Assembly (NCBI GenBank): GCA_030613165.1
Contig: JAUWMN010000035.1
Coordinates: 1 to 9,802, forward strand
Length of the DNA stretch: 9,802 nt
Origin: Desulfobacterales bacterium
GTDB taxonomy: Bacteria; Desulfobacterota; Desulfobacteria; Desulfobacterales; C00003106
Direction: 5' to 3'
The translations under genes were made by a program, and so were the position numbers. Within the stretch, counting starts at the first letter, position 1, and the number at the start of each line of letters is the position of its first letter. Shown piece after piece: positions 1 through 7,087 of the stretch. The notes under the pieces are model-generated. The model had not been told where the DNA came from. It ran no database searches and worked only from the letters and a program-made list of their open reading frames with translations.

Positions 1-139
1 CCAAAGGCTTGCTGCTTTGGATCAACAGGCCGCTATGACTTGCGTTGTAGACGATTGCCTTCAGGGATCTGTTTTCAGCGGACAAAGTGACGGACAGCAC
101 GGTATTGATCCGCGCGTATTTTCTTTTTTCTTCACTCAT
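1..139 (-). CDS. PilZ-domain protein, N-terminal part (runs off left edge)
   Basis: The minus strand from the ATG at 139-137 encodes 46 residues that stay open to the window edge, beginning MSEEKRKYARINTV. Two signatures of PilZ domains are present with normal spacing: RxxxR (R6-K-Y-A-R10) and (D/N)xSxxG (N32-A-S34-H-S-G37) followed by the hydrophobic strand LLI. In characterised PilZ proteins these motifs bind cyclic-di-GMP, so the product is probably a cytoplasmic c-di-GMP receptor; the output partner cannot be seen because the C-terminus is missing. A good ribosome binding site (AAGGAG) lies 8 nt before the ATG. The gene starts 33 bp after the stop of the hybrid kinase at 173-3370 on the same strand, suggesting one operon. 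Family assignment is fairly secure from the motifs; whether it is a single-domain protein is unknown. Confidence 0.8.
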   Translation of the reverse strand, partial: MSEEKRKYARINTVLSVTLSAENRSLKAIVYNASHSGLLIQSSKPL

Positions 140-147
140 GGGTGACA

Positions 148-153
148 CTCCTT
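148..153 (-). promoter_or_regulatory. Shine-Dalgarno of the PilZ gene
   Basis: Read on the minus strand this is AAGGAG, 8 nt before the ATG at 139-137. It fixes the start of the truncated PilZ gene. It is the clearest ribosome binding site in the window; the starts at 3370, 3533 and 5351 lack one of similar quality. Confidence 0.65.
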
Positions 154-172
154 GTTTGTTCTCCTTGCCATT

Positions 173-3100
173 TCAACTTTCGTCCAGAACCTGGCGAACC
201 AGGTTATATAGTTCATAAATATTATAAGGTTTCTGGATAAAATCTTTAGCGCCTTTTTTGAGGACAGCTTGATAGTGGCTGTCTGAACTGTAGCCGCTTG
301 AGACGATAACCTTGACTGCGGGATTAATAGATTGGAGTCGGTCAAAGGTCTCAATGCCTCCTATTCTGGGCATTATCATGTCCAGGATAACCAGGTCTAT
401 TGTGTCCTTCTGTTTTTCGTAAATATTGATAGCTTCAACTCCATCATGAGCCAATATTACGTTATATCCCTTCTCTTTAAGGATGTCTTTGCCCAGGTCT
501 CTTACTACTTTTTCATCATCTATGAGGAGAATGTTCTCATTCCCGCCAACAATATCCTTTGCCGCAATATCCAATTCCGATAAAATAACTTTTTCTGATG
601 ACGCGGGCATATATATTTGAAAGTTTGTACCCTTCGTCGGTTCACTTTCTACGGAAACGTGGCCGCCGTGGTTGTTGATTATTCCATAGACCACGGAAAG
701 CCCCAACCCGGTCCCCTTACGTTCACCTTTAGTTTTGGTGGTGAAAAACGGGTCAAATATTTTGGACTGGATGTCCTTATCTATACCCTGACCTGTATCA
801 GAGATGGAGATCTTTACATATTCTCCCGGCGCTGCCTCGGGAAAACCGTCTATGTGTTCACCATCAATGTTTAGGTTTTCCGTCTTGATCGTCAACACTC
901 CGCCATCTGGCATAGCATCCCGGGCATTGATGCAGATGTTAAGCACAACCTGTTCTATCTGAGACGGATCAGCTTCCATCGGCCACATATCCGATGTAAG
1001 TTCTTTTTTGATGTAGATGTTTTTGTCAATAGTCCTTTCAAGGATTTGGATGGTTTCTTCAACTATCTTATTTATATCTAACAGTTCTGTGCGGGATTCA
1101 TTCTCGCGGCTGAAGGTCAGCAATTGTTGTGTCAAACGGGCGGCCTTGACTGTTGATCGCTCAATGATATCGGCATATTTGTACAGCGGATCTCCTTTTG
1201 GGATTTTGATCTTAAGAAGCGAAGCACATCCCTGCATGCCTGCAAGTAAATTGTTGAAATCATGAGCAATCCCTCCTGCCAAAACGCCTATACTCTCCAT
1301 CTTTTGTGCCTGCAGGAGTTGCTGTTCTAATGACTTTTTTTCCGTAACGTCGCGAAAATAATCTACAACCTGTATTACCTGATGGTTATTGTCAAATATC
1401 GGGAATGTAAACACATCGGCGCTGGCTACTGTTCCATCACTCCTTGTCCATTCTTGTGTCTTAAAGGATGATTTGCCTGTCCTGAAGGTCTTTTCAACCA
1501 GACAGTTTTCACACGGCTTTTGGCGGTTGTAAAAAATTTTATAGCATTTGTGTCCGATTATGGCTTCCAGGGGAAGACCGTGTTGTTGAGCCATCCCTTC
1601 ATTGGCCTTGATGATATTGTAATCTTTATCAACAACATTTATGCCGTCGGTGATACTATTAAAAAGGACTTGAAGTTCGTCCCTGGTTCGCTCGATCTCA
1701 TTTTCCAGCTTTCTTCGTTCTGTGACATCTCTGGCTATGCAGAGTATGTCGGTTCCCGCCCCGTTTCCTTTCGGTACGGAAACATTCATCTCCATGATAT
1801 TTTCGGTTCTATCCTTGCCTGCAATACGGAATGAGATTCCTATTGTTGATGACTCTCCCTCAATGGCCCGTTCTATCTTGTTTTTTACGAGATCTCGGTC
1901 GTCAACGTGGACGATATCCAAGAGATGCATTTTCCCTACAATCTCTTTTTTTGAGCATCCTATTACCGCTTCTCCATAACTATTAATAGATGTGAAGTTA
2001 TAATCCATGTCTATTGTGAAAAAGGCGTCATTGGCTATTTCAAAGAGGTTGGTATACCGCATTTCAGTAGAGAGGAGCTTTTCTGTTCTCTCTTTAACCA
2101 ACTGTTCGAGGTTCTTGGAGTAGTCGTAAAGATCTTCTTGCGCCACATTCAGTGCCTTGGTTTTGACCTGGATACTTTCTGCCATGCGATTGAAAGATGA
2201 AGCCAGCATTCCGACTTCGTCATTACTTTCTACAACGCCGCGTTTAGAATAATCACCTTCGGCAATCTTTTCTGTGGCATCGGCAAGATCGGTTATCGGT
2301 CTTACTATCTTCTTGGAAATGAATATAGAGACCAAAACGCCAAAAGGGGTGATGAGCAGGACAAACAGGACAACTTGCATGAAAAGGTCATGTTTCAAAC
2401 CGACATAAGGAGACTCCAGTGTTCCTACATAAAGGATGCCGATGATCTTTTCGTCTATGTCATAAATAGGCTCATAGGCCGTAATATACCAATCATGTAC
2501 CACAAACGCGCGTCCGATCCAGCGTTTCCCATTGTCGAGACATGTTTCGGCAACTTCGGCTGAAATGCATGTGCCAATGGCTCTTTGGCCATCCTCTTTC
2601 TTTACATTAGTTGAAATCCGCACTTCATCCTGGAAGATAGTGGCAGTGCCGATCATCCGGCCCTTATAGAGGCGATCCTGGTAGACAGTGTCTCTGGTCT
2701 TGTCAACAATGGCAAAGTTGCGGTTAAGGAGTTGCGCGCTATAGAGTGTCCCTACTATTTTGCCGTTTAGCATAACCGGTTGAGCCGCTGCTATCACCAT
2801 ACCACTGCCGAGACATTTGGGCCTTGGCTTCGGTTTTGCCCGCGGTGTCGGTATAATTTCAATGCGCGCTTGTTCAGCCAGGCCGTCCCCTTCCCGTGTT
2901 AGACGTTCCAGTGGAAGTATGTCTGTCGCATAGGCAGGCTCACCTTTCAGCGCTTTTGATATTAACTTGTCATTGGAGAGATCATCACCTTGCACCCCTG
3001 AATGCCCGGCTCGGGCGAGTACCCGGCCCTTGTTATCAGTTGCAAGAAGGATATCGATTCCTTCTATAGTTTTTAGCTTGTCCAATTCCTCTTTTAACTT

Positions 3101-3370
3101 TTTTCTTTCAAGATTGTGTGTTTTGCGGGCTATTGAAGGCCTCAAGGCTTCATAAAATACCAGTTTGGATATGTGATTGAGCTCATTCTTATAGATAACG
3201 CGGCCGGAATTGAGATCCAGTTCCACCTTTTCCTGCATCTGCTTGAGGGCTGTTTTATCGATAAAATCGAGGCTCCACGGGATAAAGATAAGCACAGAAA
3301 GCGCGGGAGCGGCCAGTATCCCTAAAAGGATTCGATTGCGTATAGATTTATTGAAGAATTTTCTTTTCAT
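173..3370 (-). CDS. Hybrid sensor histidine kinase: Cache3/Cache2, HAMP, 2x PAS, HisKA, HATPase, receiver
   Basis: This 1065-residue inner-membrane kinase has every catalytic element intact. A TM segment (about 13-33) precedes a periplasmic sensor (about 40-325) resembling the Cache3/Cache2 fusion family, recognisable by GTATIFQDEVRISTN and FVVHDWYITAYEP. TM2 (328-352) leads to HAMP (352-400), a coiled coil, PAS1 (about 435-550) and PAS2 (about 563-676). PAS2 has a three-cysteine motif (C609, C620, C623). The HisKA H-box GGIAHDFNNLL places the phospho-histidine at H703. The ATPase has N-box N811/N815, G1 DTGQG (858-862), F-box FDPFFTTK and G2 GTGLG (886-890). The C-terminal receiver has D951/D952, phospho-acceptor D997, S1024/S1025 and K1047. 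No HPt domain is present, so the receiver may be inhibitory or may pass phosphate to a separate HPt. Cache domains commonly sense small molecules such as carboxylates or amino acids; the ligand here is unknown. The start fits TM1, but its ribosome binding site is weak. Confidence 0.93.
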   Translation of the reverse strand: MKRKFFNKSIRNRILLGILAAPALSVLIFIPWSLDFIDKTALKQMQEKVELDLNSGRVIYKNELNHISKLVFYEALRPSIARKTHNLERKKLKEELDKLKTIEGIDILLATDNKGRVLARAGHSGVQGDDLSNDKLISKALKGEPAYATDILPLERLTREGDGLAEQARIEIIPTPRAKPKPRPKCLGSGMVIAAAQPVMLNGKIVGTLYSAQLLNRNFAIVDKTRDTVYQDRLYKGRMIGTATIFQDEVRISTNVKKEDGQRAIGTCISAEVAETCLDNGKRWIGRAFVVHDWYITAYEPIYDIDEKIIGILYVGTLESPYVGLKHDLFMQVVLFVLLITPFGVLVSIFISKKIVRPITDLADATEKIAEGDYSKRGVVESNDEVGMLASSFNRMAESIQVKTKALNVAQEDLYDYSKNLEQLVKERTEKLLSTEMRYTNLFEIANDAFFTIDMDYNFTSINSYGEAVIGCSKKEIVGKMHLLDIVHVDDRDLVKNKIERAIEGESSTIGISFRIAGKDRTENIMEMNVSVPKGNGAGTDILCIARDVTERRKLENEIERTRDELQVLFNSITDGINVVDKDYNIIKANEGMAQQHGLPLEAIIGHKCYKIFYNRQKPCENCLVEKTFRTGKSSFKTQEWTRSDGTVASADVFTFPIFDNNHQVIQVVDYFRDVTEKKSLEQQLLQAQKMESIGVLAGGIAHDFNNLLAGMQGCASLLKIKIPKGDPLYKYADIIERSTVKAARLTQQLLTFSRENESRTELLDINKIVEETIQILERTIDKNIYIKKELTSDMWPMEADPSQIEQVVLNICINARDAMPDGGVLTIKTENLNIDGEHIDGFPEAAPGEYVKISISDTGQGIDKDIQSKIFDPFFTTKTKGERKGTGLGLSVVYGIINNHGGHVSVESEPTKGTNFQIYMPASSEKVILSELDIAAKDIVGGNENILLIDDEKVVRDLGKDILKEKGYNVILAHDGVEAINIYEKQKDTIDLVILDMIMPRIGGIETFDRLQSINPAVKVIVSSGYSSDSHYQAVLKKGAKDFIQKPYNIYELYNLVRQVLDES

Positions 3371-3376
3371 CTAACC

Positions 3377-3438
3377 GATCTTAGTATAATTTTAGGACAG
3401 ATATATAATAACATGCAAAAGCAATAGATATTAGTATA
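3377..3438. repeat. Pair of 12-bp direct repeats around the candidate kinase promoter
   Basis: GATCTTAGTATA (3377-3388) and GATATTAGTATA (3427-3438) match at 11 of 12 positions and begin exactly 50 bp apart, close to five DNA turns. One copy lies just downstream of the candidate -10 of the minus-strand promoter and the other just upstream of its -35. The spacing suits a regulator binding at both sites, but no regulator gene is visible, and chance repetition in AT-rich DNA is possible. Confidence 0.35.
3389..3418 (-). promoter_or_regulatory. Candidate sigma70-type promoter for the hybrid kinase/PilZ operon
   Basis: On the minus strand TTGCAT (3418-3413) and TAAAAT (3394-3389) are separated by 18 bp, placing a start site roughly 10-15 bp before the kinase ATG. 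The surrounding region is AT-rich. An alternative -10, TATACT (3388-3383), overlaps it with the weaker -35 TTATTA (3411-3406). The match is by eye only, and AT-rich DNA yields such matches by chance. Confidence 0.3.
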
Positions 3439-3532
3439 GATGTTCTTTTCGGCAAAAGTGGTTGATGTTTTAATAAAATTTTTGTTGGCGAAACCATCAA
3501 ACATGGGGAATGGCGTGATTAGATACATTACA

Positions 3533-5245
3533 ATGAGAAGAATATGTCGTTCTATCGTGATTTTTCTTTTTATATGCTTCTGTTTCTTCACTGCTGTCTC
3601 ATCGGCGGAATCTCCTTCCGCGCAAGAACAACAGCGTGAGACTGAAAAGACAACGAGCTTGCAGGCAATCCTGGGGTCTGTGGACCAAATAAAAGGGGAA
3701 ATCAGAAAAAAACAGGACGTATTGGGAAAAAGTGTATCAGCAAGGGAAAAGAACGAATTACAGACCGAAATAGGTAAGTTAAGGTTACGCATAAAGACCC
3801 TTGAGAACAACTTCGCCGAGATTGCTTCCGGCGTTGACATGGACCTTTTCGCGGCGCGACCTGCTCAAGAATTTGATTGGTCAACGGAAGCCAAGAAGAT
3901 TTTGGAGCCGCTTCTCGACGAGATCAGCAGGATGACGGCCCGCCCCAGGGAGATAGATCGGCTTCGACGTAAGATTGCGGCAGCAGAAGAGAGCTTGTCG
4001 GTTGTAAAAAATGCGGGTGGAAACGTAGTCGGCCTGATCAACACGGTTGCTGACCAGAGGCTTAAGGAAGCGTTGAATGATCTTGAAAAAAGCTGGTTAA
4101 TACACCAACAGGATATCAAGACCCAACTGACTATCGCCAACGAACAGTTAAGACAGAAACTTGCGGAGAGAAAAACGTTTTCAGAGACAGTTCAGGAGGT
4201 TTTTCGTATTTTTTTTAAGAGTCGTGGCCTAAACCTTTTGCTTTCCCTCCTCGCCTTTTTCGGGGTGTGGTTTATATTGGGAAGGCTTCATGGAAGAGTG
4301 AAGCGGATAAGCCCTCTCCACAAAAAAGAGCGCACATTGTCTATTCGGGCATTTGACCTGAGCTGGCATGTGATTACAATGCTGGCCGCGACGTCGGCGC
4401 TTCTTGTGGTTCTCTATCTGGGGGGTGACTGGGTACTATTGACTCTTGCAGTGAGTATCCTTTTTGGAATTGTGTGGGCCTCCAAACAGGCGCTTCCCCG
4501 CTTTTGGGAACAGGGTAAGTTTCTGCTGAACTTGGGGACGGTCCGCGAAGATGAACGGGTTGTTTATAATGGGCTTCCGTGGCGGGTAAAATCGATTGGA
4601 TTTTACACACGGCTTGTTAATAAAGAACTCCTTGGCGGTGAGATCCGTTTGCCCTTACGCGATCTGCTCAACCTGCATTCCCGGCCCTGGCAAGAGCAGG
4701 AACCGTGGTTTCCAACCAAAAAAGGTGACTGGGTCCTTTTGTCGGACAATACCCATGGGAAAGTAGTCGTTCAGACACCCGAGATGGTTGAACTCGTCCT
4801 GCGGGGAGGAAGCCGCAAGGTGTATCGCGCGACCGACTTTCTCGGACTGAATCCCATGAATTTGTCCTCGAACTTCCGTTTGCGTGTTACCTTTGGCATT
4901 GACTATCAGCATCAGTCGATCGTCACGGAGGAGGTGCCCGCCAAACTGGAGTCAGTGCTCACAGAAAGGCTGGCCGATAAGGGGTATGGGGAACACATTA
5001 TAAGGATAGGGGTAGAATTTCGTCAGGCCGGCGCTTCTTCACTTGATGTGGAAGTGTTAGCTGATTTTTCGGGAACAGCCGGAGATAAATATTATGAGCT
5101 CCAACGTGCAATTCAGCAAATTTGTGTGGATGCCTGCAACAAATATGGTTGGGTTATCCCGTTTACTCAGCTTACGCTGCATATGGCGTCAGGTGCTGCA
5201 AAAGAATTAGAGGACAGAAGACAGAGGACAGATAACAGAAAATAG
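3533..5245 (+). CDS. MscS-like mechanosensitive ion channel family protein with periplasmic coiled-coil N-terminus
   Basis: The product is about 570 residues. An Arg-rich n-region and hydrophobic core (FLFICFCFF) with a probable cut after VSSA (residue 25) form a signal peptide. A charged, largely helical region (about 40-225, likely coiled coil) follows. Then come membrane segments at about 233-250, 274-296 and 300-315, and a beta-rich C-terminal domain (about 322-550). The last segment leading straight into a soluble beta domain, with RPWQEQEPWFP, GDWVLL, NLSSNFRLRVTFGIDY and QLTLHM, is typical of MscS-type proteins; this call is from remembered family resemblance. Such channels release solutes under membrane tension, but an N-terminus this long may give another role. 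The ATG at 3533 was chosen for the signal peptide. The frame is open from ATG 3440, and a GTG at 3515 has a GGGGA 5 nt before it, so the start is uncertain. The tail EDRRQRTDNRK is encoded by a heptamer array. The gene diverges from the kinase at 173-3370. Confidence 0.75.
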   Translation: MRRICRSIVIFLFICFCFFTAVSSAESPSAQEQQRETEKTTSLQAILGSVDQIKGEIRKKQDVLGKSVSAREKNELQTEIGKLRLRIKTLENNFAEIASGVDMDLFAARPAQEFDWSTEAKKILEPLLDEISRMTARPREIDRLRRKIAAAEESLSVVKNAGGNVVGLINTVADQRLKEALNDLEKSWLIHQQDIKTQLTIANEQLRQKLAERKTFSETVQEVFRIFFKSRGLNLLLSLLAFFGVWFILGRLHGRVKRISPLHKKERTLSIRAFDLSWHVITMLAATSALLVVLYLGGDWVLLTLAVSILFGIVWASKQALPRFWEQGKFLLNLGTVREDERVVYNGLPWRVKSIGFYTRLVNKELLGGEIRLPLRDLLNLHSRPWQEQEPWFPTKKGDWVLLSDNTHGKVVVQTPEMVELVLRGGSRKVYRATDFLGLNPMNLSSNFRLRVTFGIDYQHQSIVTEEVPAKLESVLTERLADKGYGEHIIRIGVEFRQAGASSLDVEVLADFSGTAGDKYYELQRAIQQICVDACNKYGWVIPFTQLTLHMASGAAKELEDRRQRTDNRK

Positions 5246-5271
5246 ATGTCAGAGGACAGAAGTCAGAGAAT
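5209..5271 (+). repeat. Heptanucleotide tandem array A (nine units, consensus AGAgGAC)
   Basis: Nine consecutive 7-bp units can be read without gaps: AGAGGAC, AGAAGAC, AGAGGAC, AGATAAC, AGAAAAT, AGATGTC, AGAGGAC, AGAAGTC, AGAGAAT. The first two bases (AG) are invariant, the third is always A, and AGAGGAC recurs three times. The first five units overlap the last codons and TAG stop (5243-5245) of the MscS-like gene. The other two frames also close here, with TAA at 5233 and TAG at 5271. Because 7 is not a multiple of 3, gain or loss of a unit before the stop would change the reading frame of the C-terminal tail. Confidence 0.85.
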
Positions 5272-5280
5272 AGTCTGACT
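5261..5280 (+). other. Perfect inverted repeat (7-bp stem, 6-nt loop)
   Basis: AGTCAGA (5261-5267) and TCTGACT (5274-5280) are exact reverse complements around GAATAG. The left arm belongs to heptamer array A and the right arm is an inverted copy at its end. It lies 15 nt after the MscS-like gene's stop. The stem has only three G-C pairs and no T-run follows, so it is a poor intrinsic terminator; it could be a 3'-end structure or an incidental by-product of the array. Confidence 0.45.
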
Positions 5281-5287
5281 CAGTAGA

Positions 5288-5331
5288 CCCGTAACTCGCA
5301 ACCCGTAACCCGCATCTCGCAACCCGTAACC
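5288..5331 (+). repeat. Heptanucleotide tandem array B (six units, consensus CYCGYAA)
   Basis: The six units are CCCGTAA, CTCGCAA, CCCGTAA, CCCGCAT, CTCGCAA, CCCGTAA, followed by a partial CC. CCCGTAA occurs three times and CTCGCAA twice. The array starts 16 bp after array A ends, has an unrelated, more GC-rich unit but the same 7-bp period, and ends 19 bp before the preferred ATG of the oxidoreductase gene. The 5246-5350 gap is therefore almost entirely repeat, leaving little room for a conventional promoter. Confidence 0.85.
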
Positions 5332-5350
5332 TTTATTGATAGTCTATATC

Positions 5351-7087
5351 ATGCAACATGATACTCACATACCACCTGCCTACATGGGGCAGGGGCTCAG
5401 GATAGACCTTTCCTCACATACCAGTGAAATTGTTCCACTGGACGAGGAGATGGCTGCCAAGTATCTTGGCGGACGAGGATTTGGTATTTGCTTGGTCAAA
5501 GACCACATCACAAAAGATCCGTTTGATTCTGACATGCCGTTAGTCTTCAGCACCGGCCCGTTGAACAACACGGGTGTATATGCCGCGGGCCGCGGGAGCG
5601 TGATTTCCAGGTCGCCTCTTACCGGTACGATCTTTGACGCCTGTTTTGGCGGGACGTTTGCTTACCACCTGAAAAGAGCCGGTTTTGATTATCTTTATAT
5701 TCACGGCAAAAGCGCCGCTCCGATCGTGCTGAAGATTGAAAATGATAATGTGACGTTTTTGCCGGGGGATGATTTATGGGGGAAGACGACTCTCGATGCA
5801 CACGATGCCCTTAAAAGGGATGGGGCTACTGCTGTTATCGGGCCTGCCGGTGAGAATAGAGTGCTATTTGCTAATATTGCCATAGACGGACGCTATTTTG
5901 CCGGGCGCGGCGGCCTTGGCGCGGTAATGGGTAATAAGCAGTTGAAGGGGATCGTGGTGACCGGGAACAAGCGACTTAATAGAGCGGACCCGAAGCGTAT
6001 TGAGGCGGCCAATAAGGATATACTCCGCCTTTTCAAGGCATCTTCTATCCTGTACGGTCCTTTTGGTATTCGCAGGCTCGGAACGCCCGCATTGGTAGAT
6101 GTGATAAGTGTACGGAGGATGATGCCGACAGGAAATTTCCGTGAGACCTATTTTCAGGATGCACATAAATTTTCCGGCATTGAGCTTGAAAAGTTGGAGA
6201 AAAAGGGCCTGCACGGCTGTCATTCCTGTCCGATACAGTGTAAAAAAAATACCAAAGAGGGAAGCTCTGCTCCGGAATACGAAACTGTCAGTCATTTTGG
6301 CGCTTTGAATCGAAACAACGATCTGTTCAGCATAGTTCGGTCGAACGATCTCTGTAACCGATTCGGCATGGACACAATATCGACTGCCTCGACTCTTGCC
6401 TGCTTTGCTGAAATCAATAGTCAGAATCTGAGCGGAGAGGCGATTTGCGCTATGATTCAAAAGATCGCCTATCGAAACGGAGAAGGGGAAATGCTTGCTT
6501 CCGGAGCCGCGCGTTACGCGGAGTCGCGGGGAAGGGCAGAGGCGGCAATGACCGTGAAAAGATTAGAACTCCCCGCATACGATCCCAGGGGGGCCTATGG
6601 TATGGCTCTTGCCTATGGCGCTTCCGGAAGGGGAGGGTGTCATCTGAGAGCATACCCTATCGGGAGCGAGGTCCTGCGTAAGCCGGTTCCGACCGACCGA
6701 TTTTCATTTGCCGGAAAGGCACGGCTTATCAAGATCTCAGAAGATATAAACGCTGCCGCGGACTCCCTCTTGGCATGTAAGTTCGGTCTTTTAGGGGCAA
6801 GCCTTGAGGAATACGCGTCGGCCCTATCAGGGGCCACAGGCGCTGAGATATCTCACCAAGATCTTCTTTGCATTGGGGAACGAATCTGCCTTACTGAACG
6901 TTATTTGAATTCTCTGAACGGTTTTTCACGAAAAGATGATTACCTGCCGGAGCGTTTTTACAGGGAAGAGGGGAGCAGTGGAGCCGATATCAATGTTCCG
7001 CCTATCTCCAGAAAGGCGTATGATGATGCCTTAGACCGGTATTATCGCGCCCGAGGCTGTGACAGTAATGGCATTTTAGAGGGCTAA
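5351..7087 (+). CDS. Aldehyde:ferredoxin oxidoreductase (AOR) family, tungsten/molybdenum pterin enzyme
   Basis: The product is about 578 residues, slightly shorter than the roughly 605 of archaeal AOR. The N-terminal domain has LRIDLS, YLGGRGFG, STGPLNN and the pterin-region motif AGRGGLGAVMG (184-194). The [4Fe-4S] ligands C290-x2-C293-x3-C297 are present, and the expected fourth, C476, sits in LLACKFG. PEYET (308-312) and GCHLR (H431) probably correspond to the Glu and His near tungsten in the Pyrococcus enzyme. The family oxidises aldehydes to carboxylates using ferredoxin, or runs in reverse; some members act on other substrates, so the substrate cannot be named. No signal peptide is visible, so the enzyme is cytoplasmic. 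ATG 5351 is preferred; TTG 5336 and ATG 5384 are alternatives, and none has a clear ribosome binding site. The 3' end overlaps the convergent kinase gene by 12 bp. No ferredoxin or cofactor-maturation gene is adjacent. Confidence 0.9.
   Translation: MQHDTHIPPAYMGQGLRIDLSSHTSEIVPLDEEMAAKYLGGRGFGICLVKDHITKDPFDSDMPLVFSTGPLNNTGVYAAGRGSVISRSPLTGTIFDACFGGTFAYHLKRAGFDYLYIHGKSAAPIVLKIENDNVTFLPGDDLWGKTTLDAHDALKRDGATAVIGPAGENRVLFANIAIDGRYFAGRGGLGAVMGNKQLKGIVVTGNKRLNRADPKRIEAANKDILRLFKASSILYGPFGIRRLGTPALVDVISVRRMMPTGNFRETYFQDAHKFSGIELEKLEKKGLHGCHSCPIQCKKNTKEGSSAPEYETVSHFGALNRNNDLFSIVRSNDLCNRFGMDTISTASTLACFAEINSQNLSGEAICAMIQKIAYRNGEGEMLASGAARYAESRGRAEAAMTVKRLELPAYDPRGAYGMALAYGASGRGGCHLRAYPIGSEVLRKPVPTDRFSFAGKARLIKISEDINAAADSLLACKFGLLGASLEEYASALSGATGAEISHQDLLCIGERICLTERYLNSLNGFSRKDDYLPERFYREEGSSGADINVPPISRKAYDDALDRYYRARGCDSNGILEG

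Noticed and set aside
179..3360. Frameshift or decay in the left-hand kinase
   Set aside because: All domains, catalytic residues and linkers are in one uninterrupted frame.
3367..3840. Minus-strand 157-codon frame over the divergent region
   Set aside because: It overlaps the start of the MscS-like gene and the kinase start, has no ribosome binding site or family resemblance, and the opposite strand has clear signal-peptide coding.
5261..5280. Intrinsic terminator of the MscS-like gene
   Set aside because: The stem is short and weak and no T-run follows, so it was listed only as an inverted repeat.
5209..5331. Possible CRISPR array
   Set aside because: Units are 7 bp with no spacers; this is simple tandem repetition.
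5864..6460. Minus-strand 198-codon frame inside the oxidoreductase gene
   Set aside because: It is fully covered by conserved AOR motifs, including the cysteine cluster on the plus strand; its composition looks like an antisense shadow.
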